Part shown: one piece after another, positions 45,740 to 58,902 of the stretch | Layout of the letters: the number at the start of each line of letters is the position of its first letter | How positions within the stretch are numbered: the first letter of the stretch is position 1 | Assembly (NCBI GenBank): GCA_030490835.1 | Contig: CM059971.1 | Span: forward strand, 52,996,012-53,060,011 | DNA: 64,000 nt | Source: Annona cherimola | Taxonomy: Eukaryota > Streptophyta > Magnoliopsida > Magnoliales > Annonaceae | Reading direction: 5' to 3' | Translations under genes and position numbers: made by a program | Notes under the pieces: model-generated | The model's database searches: none | What the model was told of the DNA's origin: nothing | The model's input: the letters and a program-made list of their open reading frames with translations, nothing else

Positions 45740-48700
45740 AATGAAAATTTTTTGGCCAATTAGGGGTCCTAACTAAGGGCTTATATTCATCCATACTATT
45801 TTCATTAGATCTAAGCATATATAACTCGCATGGACAAGAACATTTAATAGAAAATACTAAATGATGTGCTCTTTAATCTAGATGGAATAGATTATGAAAA
45901 ATAATTTACGTCTAGTGGATATTTATTATTTTTGCATAATTAATTAGTTAATTAATATCTTGATGTATATAAGGTTTTTTGAGATGAAACATTTGAAGCA
46001 AGCCTATTCTAATATACCCTACATAATGAATTAATTAAATTTTTAAAAACATGTCTACAAGTTTTTTAAATGAAATGTTATGCCAAAATACGATTTTAAT
46101 TAAATTAAAATATGTACTTCGCTCCAATTGAGGTGAAATTTTATGGGTAGGCCTATTTTAATATTCCCAATTTAATGAAGGAATGAAATTTTGGAAAACA
46201 TTTTTCCAAAATTTTAAAAATGAGAGTTTTATCCAAATATGAATTAGTTAATTAAAATAAAATGGAGATTTTTTTCAAAAATTCTAAAAGGTACATTTTG
46301 TGAGCAATTGTATATATATTAATAAAAAAATATCATAATATATAAGTGTGAATATAGGCAGTTATGAATTAATTAATTAATGATGGAATTTTCCATTAAA
46401 AAAAAACGTAAACAACGTTGTAGCCGGTGCAGGTAATTTCATGGATGCTAAGCCAATGCATGATACATGCAATGAGGTTGTAACAGCTAGGTCTAATACA
46501 TGGTGCATAACGTGTCTAATGGATGGATAATATGAGTAGCTGTAAATGGACGTGGCAAGATATATAAGCAGGGACGGAATGGATGATCTAGGCCAGGATC
46601 AACTGTCCCTGATTTAACAGTCATTTTGCTAATTAAAAATCCTGAGATTTATCAACATCACAAGTGTCAGATAGGTATAGCTTTCAGAAAACTATAAATA
46701 GGACAGGCCATATACATATTTCTCGTTGAAATCTAACAGAGGAGAAGAGTGGATGATCACAAATAAAAGGATGGGCAGCAGCATTTTTCCTTCAAGCAAA
46801 AGCTAGAAGGATGCTCCAAGGGCAGGTGTTGTTTAATCCTTTTCTTGCATTTCTAATTGAATTATATATTTAATTCTGGAATGGATGTACCGTTCCAAAC
46901 AGATTTTTACTACTTTATAATCATGTTTAAACTATGATTTATGAATAATGAAAAGATTGGTAAGGATTAATATTATTAAACTAATTCATCGTTAAACTAA
47001 TTTAGGGATATTTTCATGATTTATTTGATAAATCTAAGTTAATCTTGATTTATTGCTTCAAATCTGGAGGTTATGTGATGTTAGAAACAAAAATATAAAC
47101 GAGATAGTAAATGAAAGATTTTTTCCATGAAAATTTGTGTACAAGCTCATTATATTATTATTAAAGAACTAATAATTTTTCAGCTTAAAATATTAAGCCG
47201 GTTGAAAATTAAAAATACAAGAAGATTAACTTAAACAGGGTAAAACGGGTGACAGGGTCATCTGTAGTAAATGATTTTTAATAATTCTTCGTAGATGGAT
47301 TTTTAATATGAAATTTTGACATGATATATAAGATATAATTATTATCACTCAAAAAAAGTCAAAAATGATTTTTGGATGACATAAGTATGGTTTAAAATTA
47401 ACGTGATTAAGGCTGCTCCTGATTGCACAACACTGTCCAGCACAGTAAAAATACCAAAATAAATATATAAGATTAATATTTCTTGCTGAAATGTTAATAA
47501 AGGATTAAGGATAAAAAGGATGATTAATTTATGATATTATATGTATATGAAATTAATGGATAAATGAGAAGATGGAATATAGTGAAAATAAGAAGAGAAG
47601 GGCTGTTTTGGAATTTAATAATAAGTTCCAGAAATTTTAAGTGGAATTTATTTTCATTATAATGTGTAAACAAGGTTTACAAAAAATGTACAAATTTATG
47701 ATCACTAAGTAAGTGATTAAGTACCTAAGATATGATTTTAGAAAATATAAATGAGGGTAAAATGTAATATATAGGGCTGTTAGAGGAAAATTACAAAAAT
47801 TGTAAAAAATATAGACCCAAGTTATAAGCCCTTACCCTTAAGCAAATATCATGAGAGATTTTCTCAAATAATATGTCAATTATAGGAAATATATGCTAAG
47901 TATAAAACGCTAAAATCCAAGATGTTGGATTTAGTTAAGTGTTACAAATCCTAAGTAGGATTTGGAAAATTAACCCTTAAATAATAATGTCAAAATAAAT
48001 GGAATGGTTAGACCTTGAAACAAGTTCAACCAAATGAGGATAAGAGTGGTTGGTATTAGCCACATATGTAAATGTGGTTAGAAGATAATTATATTGAATT
48101 TATGGAAAAAGGAAGATAAACGGCTTATTTGAATTGGTGACATCAAATGACGTAGGAAGTTCATAAGCAATTACCTTGAGAAGTTGACAAAAGGAAAGAA
48201 AACAAGTGTTAAAGATGGAATTGATAAGTGAGAGATGGTAAACATAAGTGAATTGAAATAGGGTGATGACAATATTGAACTAAAGGTAGAAATGGGTCAA
48301 AGTTGATATGAAACAGACATGAGTTAGTAAACCCTAAGATAGATTCAGAGTTAATAGTAGAAATGTACAAGCATGGGATATTATGTTTATATGAGAAAAA
48401 ATGGTCCTTTTCATTTGTATAGGAAAAAGAAAGGAAAAAGTGGAAGGTACAAGTTGACTACGCAGGTAAGCAAGTTACATGTTTTCTAAAATATTTCTAA
48501 ATATTTGCAAATTTTTTGCTCACATGATTTATAAAATATATTTAAGGATGGTCATTCCTATAATGCTTTACATGAAATGATTGCTAACTACTTGTTAACT
48601 GCTTTTATGAAAAGTTTATGATTTATAAATGTTATGCCAGCATGTGAATGTGAATGATCATGGTGCACGAGGATTAGGCTACGAGAGAGGTGTAATTGGA

Positions 48701-49441
48701 CCGGTTGTCCTCCTCTAGCGTGACCGAGTCGCTAATATAGGCTGAGGCCGGCGGCGACCTCCCTGAAATGGGAGCAGGACTAAGTAGTGGACGCCTAGCT
48801 AGCGATCCATTTAGAAAAATGTCATGTATGCATTGAATGCATTTGCATTTTCATATTATGCACAAAAAGGAAATGGAAAATGTTTACTTACAAAAGGAAA
48901 GGACTTGCTTACTGAGTATTAGTACTCCTGTGTTGTTTTCCAAAATTTAGTCAGGAAAATGGAGATGACCCATGGAGAAGGACATGTATAAAAAGAATGT
49001 CTAGATGTTTACATTCCTTTGCATGTGTGAAAAGAAGATGATGAATTTATAGTATGATGTTATGTTGAATGTTGATGAAAACAATTAAGTTGAGGTAGAA
49101 TAACCTGTATGGAATATGTGAGAAAATGCGGAATTATATGTACATGATGTATATGATGATTTTTCTGTAAAGACAATCGTTATGACTCTGATAATGTAAA
49201 GACAATTGTTATGACTCTGATAATGTAAAGACAATAAGACTATGATATGGGAAAAGTTTTCTAAGTTGGATGAATAAAAATGTTTATTTACGCATTGATG
49301 TCGTACATATATGTATAGATGATATACACGTATATAAAAAAAATCTGCCGTGTGATCAGGGCAATAATGCTAATTCAAGTTTACCAACCCTTTTTGACCC
49401 CAGAGTAAGGACTACGTGGAGCCTCGGGTCGGGGCACCACA
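45727..49441 (+). mobile_element. G2 3' LTR, 5'-truncated
   Basis: Homologous to 28553-32461. The first 421 bp of the LTR are missing. Compared with the 5' LTR it lacks about 190 bp near 47490. TATA element CTATAAATA is at 46692-46700. It ends GGCACCACA, followed by TSD TTTAT. Confidence 0.93.
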
Positions 49442-49555
49442 TTTATAGCATACCAAAATGTAACCAGTCATGCACTGCTATTAGAAAGGGCAAATAATAT
49501 CAAGTATGTAGAATTCCCTGAATATAGGTTGGCAAACATCAACTAAATGTGAAAA
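49442..49555 (+). pseudogene. G1 protease stub, right part
   Basis: Removing G2 and one TTTAT joins SFI to AYQNVTSHALLLERANNIKYVEFPEYRLANIN then stop. This fits a retropepsin continuing after its active-site motif. It is decayed and short. Confidence 0.6.
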
Positions 49556-49587
49556 ATATGATTTATATGTGGGCCATAACCCACAGG

Positions 49588-49800
49588 TTTGGATGAGATA
49601 GGAGAGAGAAAGTTAGCCTTAGAATTGGTTAAAAGAAAGACGAAAAAAATAGGCGATATAGTAAGGTATATGTAGCCCAGAACAAACATAAAAAGAATGC
49701 AGGTTTCAAAGCAGGGATTTGAATATCCAAGTATTAGAGGAAGTTGGTAGATTGGCCTACCAACATGTCCTACCCTAGTTATTTGAAGTTTATGAAACCT
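49588..49800 (+). pseudogene. G1 integrase C-terminal remnant
   Basis: Broken frames give DEIGERKLALELVKRKTKKIGDIVRYM and then IQVLEEVGRLAYQHVLP.LFEVYETF. These match, as I know the family, the DEVGERKLLGPELV and LERVG.LAYRLALPP.L..VHNVFH regions of gypsy integrase. Protease is therefore joined to the integrase tail, with RT, RNase H and the integrase core deleted. Confidence 0.65.
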
Positions 49801-49804
49801 TTTA

Positions 49805-49817
49805 TGGGGGGGTGGAT
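49805..49817 (+). promoter_or_regulatory. G1 polypurine tract
   Basis: ATGGGGGGGTGGAT directly before the LTR start TGTGAAATTCTGG at 49818. Confidence 0.8.
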
Positions 49818-50548
49818 TGTGAAATTCTGGATTTTAAGCTTAATGAATATAGTTGGAATTTGTTTAAGGAGGAAATTGGAAGTTTTAGAAAATAGAAATG
49901 ATTAAGTTATATGCCTTTGATTAAGATGAATGGGATTAGAGTAACCAATTAAGCAAGGTGATTAAGTTAATCACTTTTGCTTAAGTGTGTACAAAAGGAC
50001 AAAAACCACTAAAAGACAAAAGTGAAGTAGAGAATGGTGAGTTGGCATGCTCATTAATGCCCTATTTTCATTGCAATTATTGATTAATTATTTGATTTAA
50101 TTCATATCTTATGATACATAAGTTGGATTGGAATGAAATTTAAAGGGAAAACCTAAGTTGGCATGCCTAACATGATGAATGGTGTGAATTATGATAATTA
50201 ATAACAAATTATGATGATGACAATTAAATTTCATGGAATTTCATAAATCTTTTCATATGTTTATATCTTGCACTAGATTGAGCATATTGAGGTGAAAATT
50301 TTTATTAACGGCTAAAATAAGGTGTTTTATAATTTGGATGCGATTGATTAAGTTAAATTTTATTGAAAAGTGCTAAACTATTTAAGGTTAAAAATCATTG
50401 ACTTTTGTTTTTGAAAAGTGGCATGTAATTAATGAAAAGTGAAGGTAATTAATGTGAGGTGGCTTACGGAGAAATTTTAGGCAAATTTTTATTTACAAAA
50501 ATACAACAACTAAGGTGATAATGATGATGATAATGTGGCTGAAAAGTG

Positions 50549-52299
50549 TGTTGGAAACAATGTTCAAAATAATTTAAATTGACCAAAGCCTGAGTTTTGA
50601 TGATTAACAAGGACTTATTTGAGTATATAAGGAGTACTAACATGTTTGACAAATGTTTAAGGAAAGCAAAGAAGTCAAGTCGATCTCCAAGTCGACTTGG
50701 ACTTCGACTTGGGGGAAGTCGATCCCAAAGTCGACTCAAATATCGACTTGAGAATGAATCCCAAAAGGCAACAGGTGAAGTCGCAGGTCAAGTCGACTCC
50801 ACTTGCGACTTGGGAAGTCAAGTCGCATACGAAGTCGACTCCAGCATCGACTTGGAGTATCCAGAGCTGAAAAGTGGAAACGAACATAACGAAGTCGCAA
50901 ACGAAGTCGACTCCAGGTGCGACTTGGGTGAAGTCGCAGGCCAGGTCGACTCCATCCACGACTTGAGATGTTCAAACTTTCAAAGATACAATTTTAAAGA
51001 TATTCAAGAGGATTTATCATTCAAGTCCAAGGAATCAAGATGAAAAACAAATGAGTCAATTTCAAAGTTAAGAATCATGTTCTACATTCAAATCAAGTCT
51101 ATCAAGCTCAAAGCAAATCTTCAAGCTAGCTTCCAAATGGAGTAAAATCCAAGTCATGAAGATCAAGTGAGTCCAAAGCAAAGCAAGGAACATACATATA
51201 TTGTGCAAGAACTCAAAGCATTCAAATGGTTTGCAAGATTCAAGACATTTCAAGAAGATCAAGGCGTTTCTGCAATAGACCAAGCCAAGTCGCAACCCAA
51301 GTCGACTTCAGGATCGACTTGAGTTGAAGTCTGAAAGCCAAGTCGACCCAAGTCTCAGACTTGAGTTTCTGAAGAACTCAAATCGCAGGCCAAGTCGACT
51401 CCATGTGCAACTTGGAAGCCAAGTCGCAGGCCAAGTCGACTTCATCTTAGACTTGGAGAATAACGGTCAAATTTTTGAACGTTGGAGTTCATTTATTGCA
51501 CGCCAACCACTTCTACAACGTTCATATTTTTCTCAATCTATAAAAGGACATTCAAATGAACGTGAGAAGAAACAAGAGACACTACTCAAAAAGATCAAAG
51601 AGAGAAAAGAAGTGCAAGAAAGATTTTCAAATACCTTTTCTCCATACTTAAGTGTTTCAAAGGAAGAAAGAGCTTCAAACTACAAGTTGCTTCAACAATC
51701 ATCATTCAAGCCACTTTTGATTTCTTCCACGAGCTCAAAACTGCCTACACAAATCTGTAAAGTGTAGTTCTTATTCATTTCTTTATTTGGTTATATAAAA
51801 CTTGATTTAGCTTGGGTAGCTAAGATCAAGTATATGCAAAGTAGGGTGTGATTGGAGTGAGACTCATCACCTACTTGTGCAAGTGATTGTATATGCCCCC
51901 TAGAGCTTTGAATCTAGAAGAGAGCAAGTGGCTCTAGTTGTATATGCCCCCTAGAGCTTTGAATCTAGAAGAGAGCAAGTGGTTCTAGTTGTGTATGCCC
52001 CCTAGAGCTTTGAATCTAGAAGAGAGCGGTGACTCTAAGTGTATTCTTGGAATACATAGTGGAACCCAAGTCACAACGGAGTGTGAGCTTGGAAGAGTGG
52101 AGTAGGGAAGGTTTGCCCGAACCACTATAAATCTTGTGTTCTACTTGTTTTCACTGATTTATCTTATTTGCTCTCCATTCGCTTAAAAAAGGGGATTAAC
52201 TTTTTCAAGGGGCTAAGATCTTTGAGATTATCAAAGAAATTTTAAAGAACCCAATTCACCCCTCCCCTCTTGGGTTTAGCCATCAACTCGGGACCAACA
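50549..52299 (+). mobile_element. Solo copia LTR in G1 3' LTR
   Basis: A 1751-bp LTR with TSD AAGTG at 50544-50548 and 52300-52304. Modules are at 50677-50964 (six) and 51287-51454 (four, one irregular). TATA element is at 51538-51546. It has three copies of the 51-bp CCCCCTAGAGCTTTGAATC repeat (51891-52042), more than the other LTRs. Confidence 0.95.
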
Positions 52300-52523
52300 A
52301 AGTGGACATTTGGACGGTCCAAAATGCAGCAGCAAGAGGGAGTGTTTAACTTTTCAGATTTGCACAAAATTTAAAGACAAAACAAATATCGAAATCATAG
52401 AATTATTACGTGTCATTAAAGGGTTGGTTTCAACCCATTATAAATAGCATAAAGGAGGCATCAAGGGATGTTTCTTGGGAGCAAGATAGAAAAAAAAGAA
52501 AGGAAGGGCAGCAACAGGGATGT

Positions 52524-52590
52524 CCAAGCCAGAGAGAGAGAGAGAGAAAGAGAAAGAGAAAGAGAGGAAGAGAGAGAGAGAGAGAAGAAG
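52524..52590 (+). repeat. GA-rich microsatellite
   Basis: Runs of (GA)n with GAAAGA variants, 75 bp or so after the G1 TATA element, so it would sit in the LTR-derived transcript leader. Confidence 0.8.
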
Positions 52591-55143
52591 CGAAAGACGC
52601 CCAAAATTTAGCAAAATAAAAATGAGAAAAGGGACAGCACAGGGACAGTTTTCAGAAGAAAAATTAGAGGAAAGGGACGACAACATGGAACGTCCAAAAC
52701 AGCAGCAACTTGGGGAGGAAGAGAAGGGCAGCCCTAGACGTCCATAGCTTCATCAAAAGGGAAGAAAATTTCTTAAAATCTAGGTATGTAGCTACCTTTA
52801 ATGTTTCATAAGTGTTGAAACCAGAAATTTTAATTTTAAGAGAGGATATATGTTGAGTTAAAGAATTTAGAACTAATGATTAAGGGTTCTGCATGTATAT
52901 TGAATTTAGATGCAAGTATGGGAGCAAAACTTAGGAGAAATGAAACAGAAAACCAAAATATAAAAAAAATAATAAATGAATGATTTTTAGTATGAACATT
53001 TGTGTGACAACTCATGACATGATGATTAAGGAACGAACCAAGTTTCAGCTTCAAACGTTCATCAGGTTACAAATTAAAAATCTGAGAAAATCAACCTAAA
53101 CAAGGTAGAGAATGGTGGTCAGGATCAGCTGCACTAATTAATTTTTAATAATTTTTATACAAGGAATTTTTATCTAAAAATTTTATATGGTATAGAAGGC
53201 ATCCTTAGTATCACTCATGAAAATAAAAATTAATTTTTGGAGGATATAAATATGCCTAAAATTAACATGATTTGATCCATCCCAAAATTGATACTGCTTA
53301 TAATTACTTAATATTTTGTGCCGAAATTATTTATTTTGGTTAGTTCATGTAGTGATTAATGTATGATAGAAATTTCAGATTTAAATACCTTGATTTGATT
53401 GTAAATAAAAAATGAGAGAAATCAATGTGTCTGATTTCAGCAAATATGGACAGATTGAGGAATAGTTAAAATGAAAGTTAAATTTCAGTTTTTTGAAATG
53501 AAATTTAACTTACAATAGTGTCATATATGATTATGAGAGTTTAATATACTAAGGGTAAATTTTGAAAGGAGTGAGAAAATAATCAGTAAGATACTTCGGT
53601 AGAAATATGTGAATATTAGAAAGTTAGATGTGAATTTGAGAAACCTTACTTGAATTTAGATTATAATTTCAAGTAAATATCTTAAAGGATTAGAAAAAAT
53701 AAATGCCCTAAATTGGAATATTGGAGAAAATAAAATGAATATATGTGACATAAAGAGATGAGAGTGTTCATCTCCAAGAAAAAATGGAATAAAGTTCAAA
53801 TATTAAGAGTAACATATAAAATGAGACTATAAAGAGGATTGAGATTAAGTAAAGTATGTATGTGAGTTAATAAAAGGTAAAGTGTGCAAATATATGATGT
53901 TATATAGGTGAACATATAAGATGAAAGGCACAAGTTAATCGCCATGGGTAAGCAAGTAACATTTTGAAAATATTGATTTTATCCCAAATGTTGAATTGAT
54001 TGAAAGTGGTTTATAATGATGCTTTATTAAGCCTTTCCAAAATGTTACTTTATTGTGATATATTGAAATGGCATGAACTTGCTTTATCAGGATGTTTTCA
54101 AGATTACTTACATGGTAAGCAGGCAAAAGCAAGCGAACTTTCAAGTATTAAAATAACTTGATAATGTTGATATTGATGATTTCAGAATTGCTTACGGAGT
54201 AAGCAACTTCAGTTCTTGAAAATATAATATTATTCTTTACTATAGACATGCTTCAAGATAGTTTCATTATAAGCAAGTTCTTACATATGCTATTTCGAAA
54301 GAAGTTTATGATGATAGTGTAAAATTCCAATTTTAGGACCATGTATGAAACCCTAGGGTTATAAACCCTAGGTAATGTATTAATCCTTATATGAAATATA
54401 TTGATGATATTTTTGCAATATGTGGAATTAGAGGATTAAATAGCTAATTATGGAATGTTAATTCGGATGAATAGTGAGATATGAATAGTAAACATGGGAT
54501 TAAGAAAATGTCAAGTTAATCACTTTGGATTAACTTAATCGTAAAAAATGGAAAAAAAGCTTCCCACTAAAAGACAAAAGAGGAATAGTGATGCTTTTTG
54601 AATTTTTTAATAATTTTCGGACTTAAGGGTGATTTTGAAGAAAAAATGAAGAAAAATTCATATTTTGCAATCCGGACATCAGATCAAAGTGAAATTTTTT
54701 ATAGATGGCCAAAGTATTATGATGAACATGATGAGTGATCCAATATTGATAAAAAATCATAAATCAAAGGTCAAGATTAAACGTTATTTTAAGATCAAAA
54801 AGTAGCTTTACTTTATCATTAAATAAGGATTGACTTTTGATTAATTTTAATTAATTAAAATCAGCACAAGGCTCAAGGAGGGTAGGGGCATGGGATTTGG
54901 AGCCAAAATCAATGTCCCAAAATCATCCTTATCAAGTGATCAAAGTTTAAGATGAAACTAGCTTAAAAAAATCATTCTAAATAAATCAAAATCATTAAAT
55001 AAATAGGCAGATAGGGTGGATACGTGAACAGTAGCTAGGGGGCTGCACATTTCTCAAGACAAATCATGGAAATTGGAAAAAAATATTTAGAATTAAGTAC
55101 CTCTAGCAAGGGGGTAAATTATAATTTTATGAAAAATGCAAAA

Positions 55144-55152
55144 CTATAAATA
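55144..55152 (+). promoter_or_regulatory. TATA box of G3 5' LTR
   Basis: CTATAAATA, with the same element at 60640-60648 in the 3' LTR. A solo copia LTR is inserted 31 bp downstream, about where transcription should start. Confidence 0.75.
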
Positions 55153-55182
55153 GGGGTGCATGGGAACGTCCAAGGCACTCCA

Positions 55183-56817
55183 TGTTGGTCCCGAGTTAAT
55201 GGCAATTACCCAAGAGGGGAGGGGCGAATTGGGTTCTTATAAAATTCTTTGGTAAATTAAAAACATAACCCCTTGAACGTTTAATCCCCTTGATTGAAGG
55301 AATAAAATGGAAAGCAATATAATGTTGAGAGCTAAAATAAAAATCAAGCACACAAGATTTTATAGTGGTTCGGGCAACCTCCCTACTCCACTCTTCCAAG
55401 ACTCCTTGTGACTTGGGTTCCACTATTGTATTTCACAAATACAATTAGAGCCACTGCTCTCTTCTAGATTCTAGCTCTAGGGGGCATCAATAAATCACAG
55501 CACAAGTAGGTGATGAGTTCCACTCCAATCACACACTACTTTGCTTACACTTGATCTTAGTTCCTCAAACTAAATCAAGTTCAATACAATCAAATGAAAT
55601 AACAAAAGAATCTACACGTTACAGTTGTGTAGAAGCAGTTTGGCGCAGAGAAGAACTCGTAGTGTAGGCTTTGAAGATTCAGAAGTTGAGCTCTTGCAGT
55701 TTGAAGCGAAGTTCTTCTACTAAAGATAGGCTTAATCACTTGAATGCTCTTGAAGATGAGAGTTATGCACACTTAATGATTTTCAGCTACTTCCCTCGTC
55801 CACAATGAATGCCTTTTATAATTATGGAGGGAATCCGAACGTTTGAAGGTAGGTGGCGCGCATTTAATGCGCCAACGTTCGAATAATTTCCGACCGTTGC
55901 AACCCAAGTCGCAGATGGAGTCGACTTCGGGTGCGACTTCACCTTCCGTAGCGACTTCAAGTTCCAGGCAGGGTCGACTTGGGCATCGACTTGACTCAAG
56001 TCGCAGGTGGAGTCGACTTCGGAGTGCGACTTCACTTCGTCAGGTGGCTTGATGAACTTGAAAAACTCCGGGATGCTTTGCTTCTCCATTCCTTTAGTTC
56101 TTTTGTATTTTTCTTATCTCCTTGAATCATTGTGTCTTGTCTTTAGCTTGCTTTCATTTGCTCCCATGTTTTGCAAGCTTTGAATCCTTGAATCTTGAAT
56201 ACTTGGATCTAAGGGTATCTAATGATTGTCAAACATTTGTTCTTAATCCCACATGATGGATTCATGAAACCCTTCTTTCTTTGATCTTCATATATTCCAA
56301 GTTTGATCATCTAGGTTGCCATGATCCTCATCTTCATACAGGTTTGTCCAGCTTGTCTTCTGAAAATCCCTTCTGCCCGATTGAAGTTGATGTCGGAGTC
56401 GACTTCGTCTGCGACTTCACCTCAAGTCGCAAGTGGAGTCGACTTGGGGTGCGACTTCGGCACTTTGGGATCTGGACTTCAACTTTGGACGGTTTTGATA
56501 TGTTGAATTCGATGTTGGAGTCGACTTGGTCTGCGACTTCGACCAAAGTCGCACCCGAAGTCGACTTCGTTTGCGACTTCGGCACTTCAGCTTTCCAATT
56601 TCAACTCTGGAAGGTTTTGGCGTATTGAAGTCGATGTTGGAGTCAACTTGGGGATCGACTTGGCCTTTGAAAATCGACTTATCCTTTCATGATCTATTTT
56701 CTTCAAATGTCTATCCCTTAATCACTTCCACAAACATGTTAGTAGCCAAAACTAACTCAAATTGATTTGATAATCATCAAAACATAGATTTAGCTTATTT
56801 TTCACATATTTCCAACA
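55183..56817 (-). mobile_element. Solo copia LTR in G3 5' LTR
   Basis: A 1635-bp LTR in minus orientation, TSD CTCCA at 55178-55182 and 56818-56822. The other G3 LTR has the uninterrupted site (near 60670). Modules: three at 55906-56032 (one 35 bp) and five at 56384-56661. Confidence 0.96.
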
Positions 56818-57390
56818 CTCCAAACCAGATCCAAGCTTAAAAAATTCAAGCCTTCCCACCCCAAATTCATTCCAAGCCTTGAGAGAGAGAAGGAGAGAAG
56901 GAAAGAGAGAGAAAGAGCCAAGTAGGAAGAGAATTCTCCACTTGAGGTAAGGGGATTCTACTAAAATTTCTTTTGAATTTTAAGTGAGGTAAAACCATAC
57001 TTAGATAATGCATAAGCATGAGAAAATAATTATAGTTATAATGCCCAAATGGAATTATGTCTAAACATCGAAAATTTGGAGCGAAGAAAGAGCATTCGGG
57101 AAAATCATGTATAAAATGTGCAAATAATGCTCCAATATTGCTAAATGATGATTTGGAATGAATTTTTATGATAATTATGATGTTGAAATAATGATATATT
57201 AATTTCATGATTTTTGGATTTATGGATTATGCTTAAGCGAAATTATGATGATTTTTAGTATATGGAGAAAATGATTTATTTAGCCAAGTTAATGATGATG
57301 AATTCAAAATTCATGAATTTTTCCATGATATACTGACTAAGAGCTATGTCATGGTATTTTTTTTTGAAAAATGTCAATTTTTGGAACCCA

Positions 57391-57501
57391 TGAACAGTAA
57401 CCAACATGCTGTGAACAGTAACCTCAGATGAACAGTACCTGCTATAGTATACGTGAACAGTAATCATGAACAGTAACTATGAACAGTGAACAGCGAACAG
57501 T
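57391..57501 (+). repeat. GAACAGT short-repeat cluster in G3 LTR
   Basis: About eight GAACAG(T) words in 110 bp, in the form (T)GAACAGTAAC or GTGAACAG. The cluster recurs, with a few changes, at 61250-61350 in the 3' LTR. Confidence 0.85.
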
Positions 57502-58902
57502 GTGATTTTGGGAAAAATTGAGATTTATTTTAATGAGGATATATGGATGGAATTTTTAAAGGATTTATGAATAAAAATCCATATAAACGGGTAATGACCA
57601 AGTATCTTTATAAGATTAACCTCTGTGGGAATGAGGTAATGAATGGTTATAAAGCAAGCATGAAAAGCGACCTAAGACATAGAATGGATGGATAAAATAT
57701 CCATTTTTCTTGTATAGGGAAAAAGGAAGGAGAAAGTTGAGGACATCGACTGAGGAGGTAAGCAAGCACAACTTTGAAAATGTGATTTTATTTTCAAATA
57801 TTTATGAAATATGTTTAAGGGTGGTCATTCCTATAATGTTTTGAAATTATGAATGTTTATGAGTTTTTATGAAAAGTCATGCCGGCATATTAATGTCATG
57901 TGATGTTCATGGACATGTGCACATGTATGATGCAAATGAAGGGGCTTTGGTGGAGGAAGTAGGATCGGGGATCCCTCTTCACCATTGCCAAGTCGCTAGG
58001 GCTATGGCCGGCGACGTCCTCCAAAGAGGTGGAGGCAATGGAATGTAATGTGTGAATGAATGCATTGCATTTTCATACATGGATTGAAAAGGAAAGCATG
58101 AATTTGAATTGATGTGTTTTAAGGGATGGTGTAAATAATTCTCTACATAAGAATGACAACTCACCTGATGTAAGAGGTATATAATTATGGGGAAATCAAA
58201 AGTCATGCATGTAGGAGACCATGTAGGCGTCAAGAGGACAAGAGGTTCCCCTTGATGAGGCTAAGTCGGAGAGAGCCCGGCGTATTGGACCATGCTATCT
58301 GAGATGTTCCCTAGGCTTACGTACCTGCACACGAAGGTTTATGTCAGGAATGGAAAGGAAGCATTTGCACATCCAATGTTTATGAAATGATTTTTATGAA
58401 AAGGTTTCTGTGCATTTGATAGTTGATCACTTGGTTAGTGTCTTCAATCGAATTGAGAGGAATGCATTAAAAATAAAAAATGCTTGTTTATTGAGTTTTG
58501 ACTCATGTTTTGTTTTTCCAACCTCAGACAGGTGTAGGGAAAGCCAAGAGATAAAAGACATGTATTGCTAAAGAAAAAAAGGAATCTACAAAACTTAGTA
58601 GATTTTTGTATGAATAAATGTCCTAATGGGATATGGCGAAAAAGACATAGGTTGTATGAAATTATGGAGTTATGAATAATATGAGAAGTTGATGATTTAT
58701 GATGATATGGATAAGTCCGTTATGAATGATGATGAATATATGTTTATGTGATGAAAGAAAAGAAAAAGAAATTTTTTTTTTGTATGAGATCCAATTAAGA
58801 ACCCGCCGCATGATCCGAGCAACAATCCTGAGTCACGTTTACCAATCGACAAGATCCCGAAGTAAGGCCTCTAGGCATCCCGGTTCGAGGCACCACAGAA
58901 AT

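Larger units (their letters stand above)
28132..49441 (+). mobile_element. Gypsy element G2 with nested copia elements
   Basis: 5' LTR 28132-32461, internal 32462-45726 and truncated 3' LTR 45727-49441. TSD TTTAT lies at 28127-28131 and 49442-49446, which fixes both outer ends. The internal region keeps a PBS, a shortened gag and a leader-like repeat region, and then holds copia C3 with C4. All of pol and the PPT are gone. Confidence 0.93.

Noticed and set aside
52410..52747. Small Lys/Arg/Glu-rich proteins in G1 LTR
   Set aside because: They come from the GA-rich microsatellite read in different frames.
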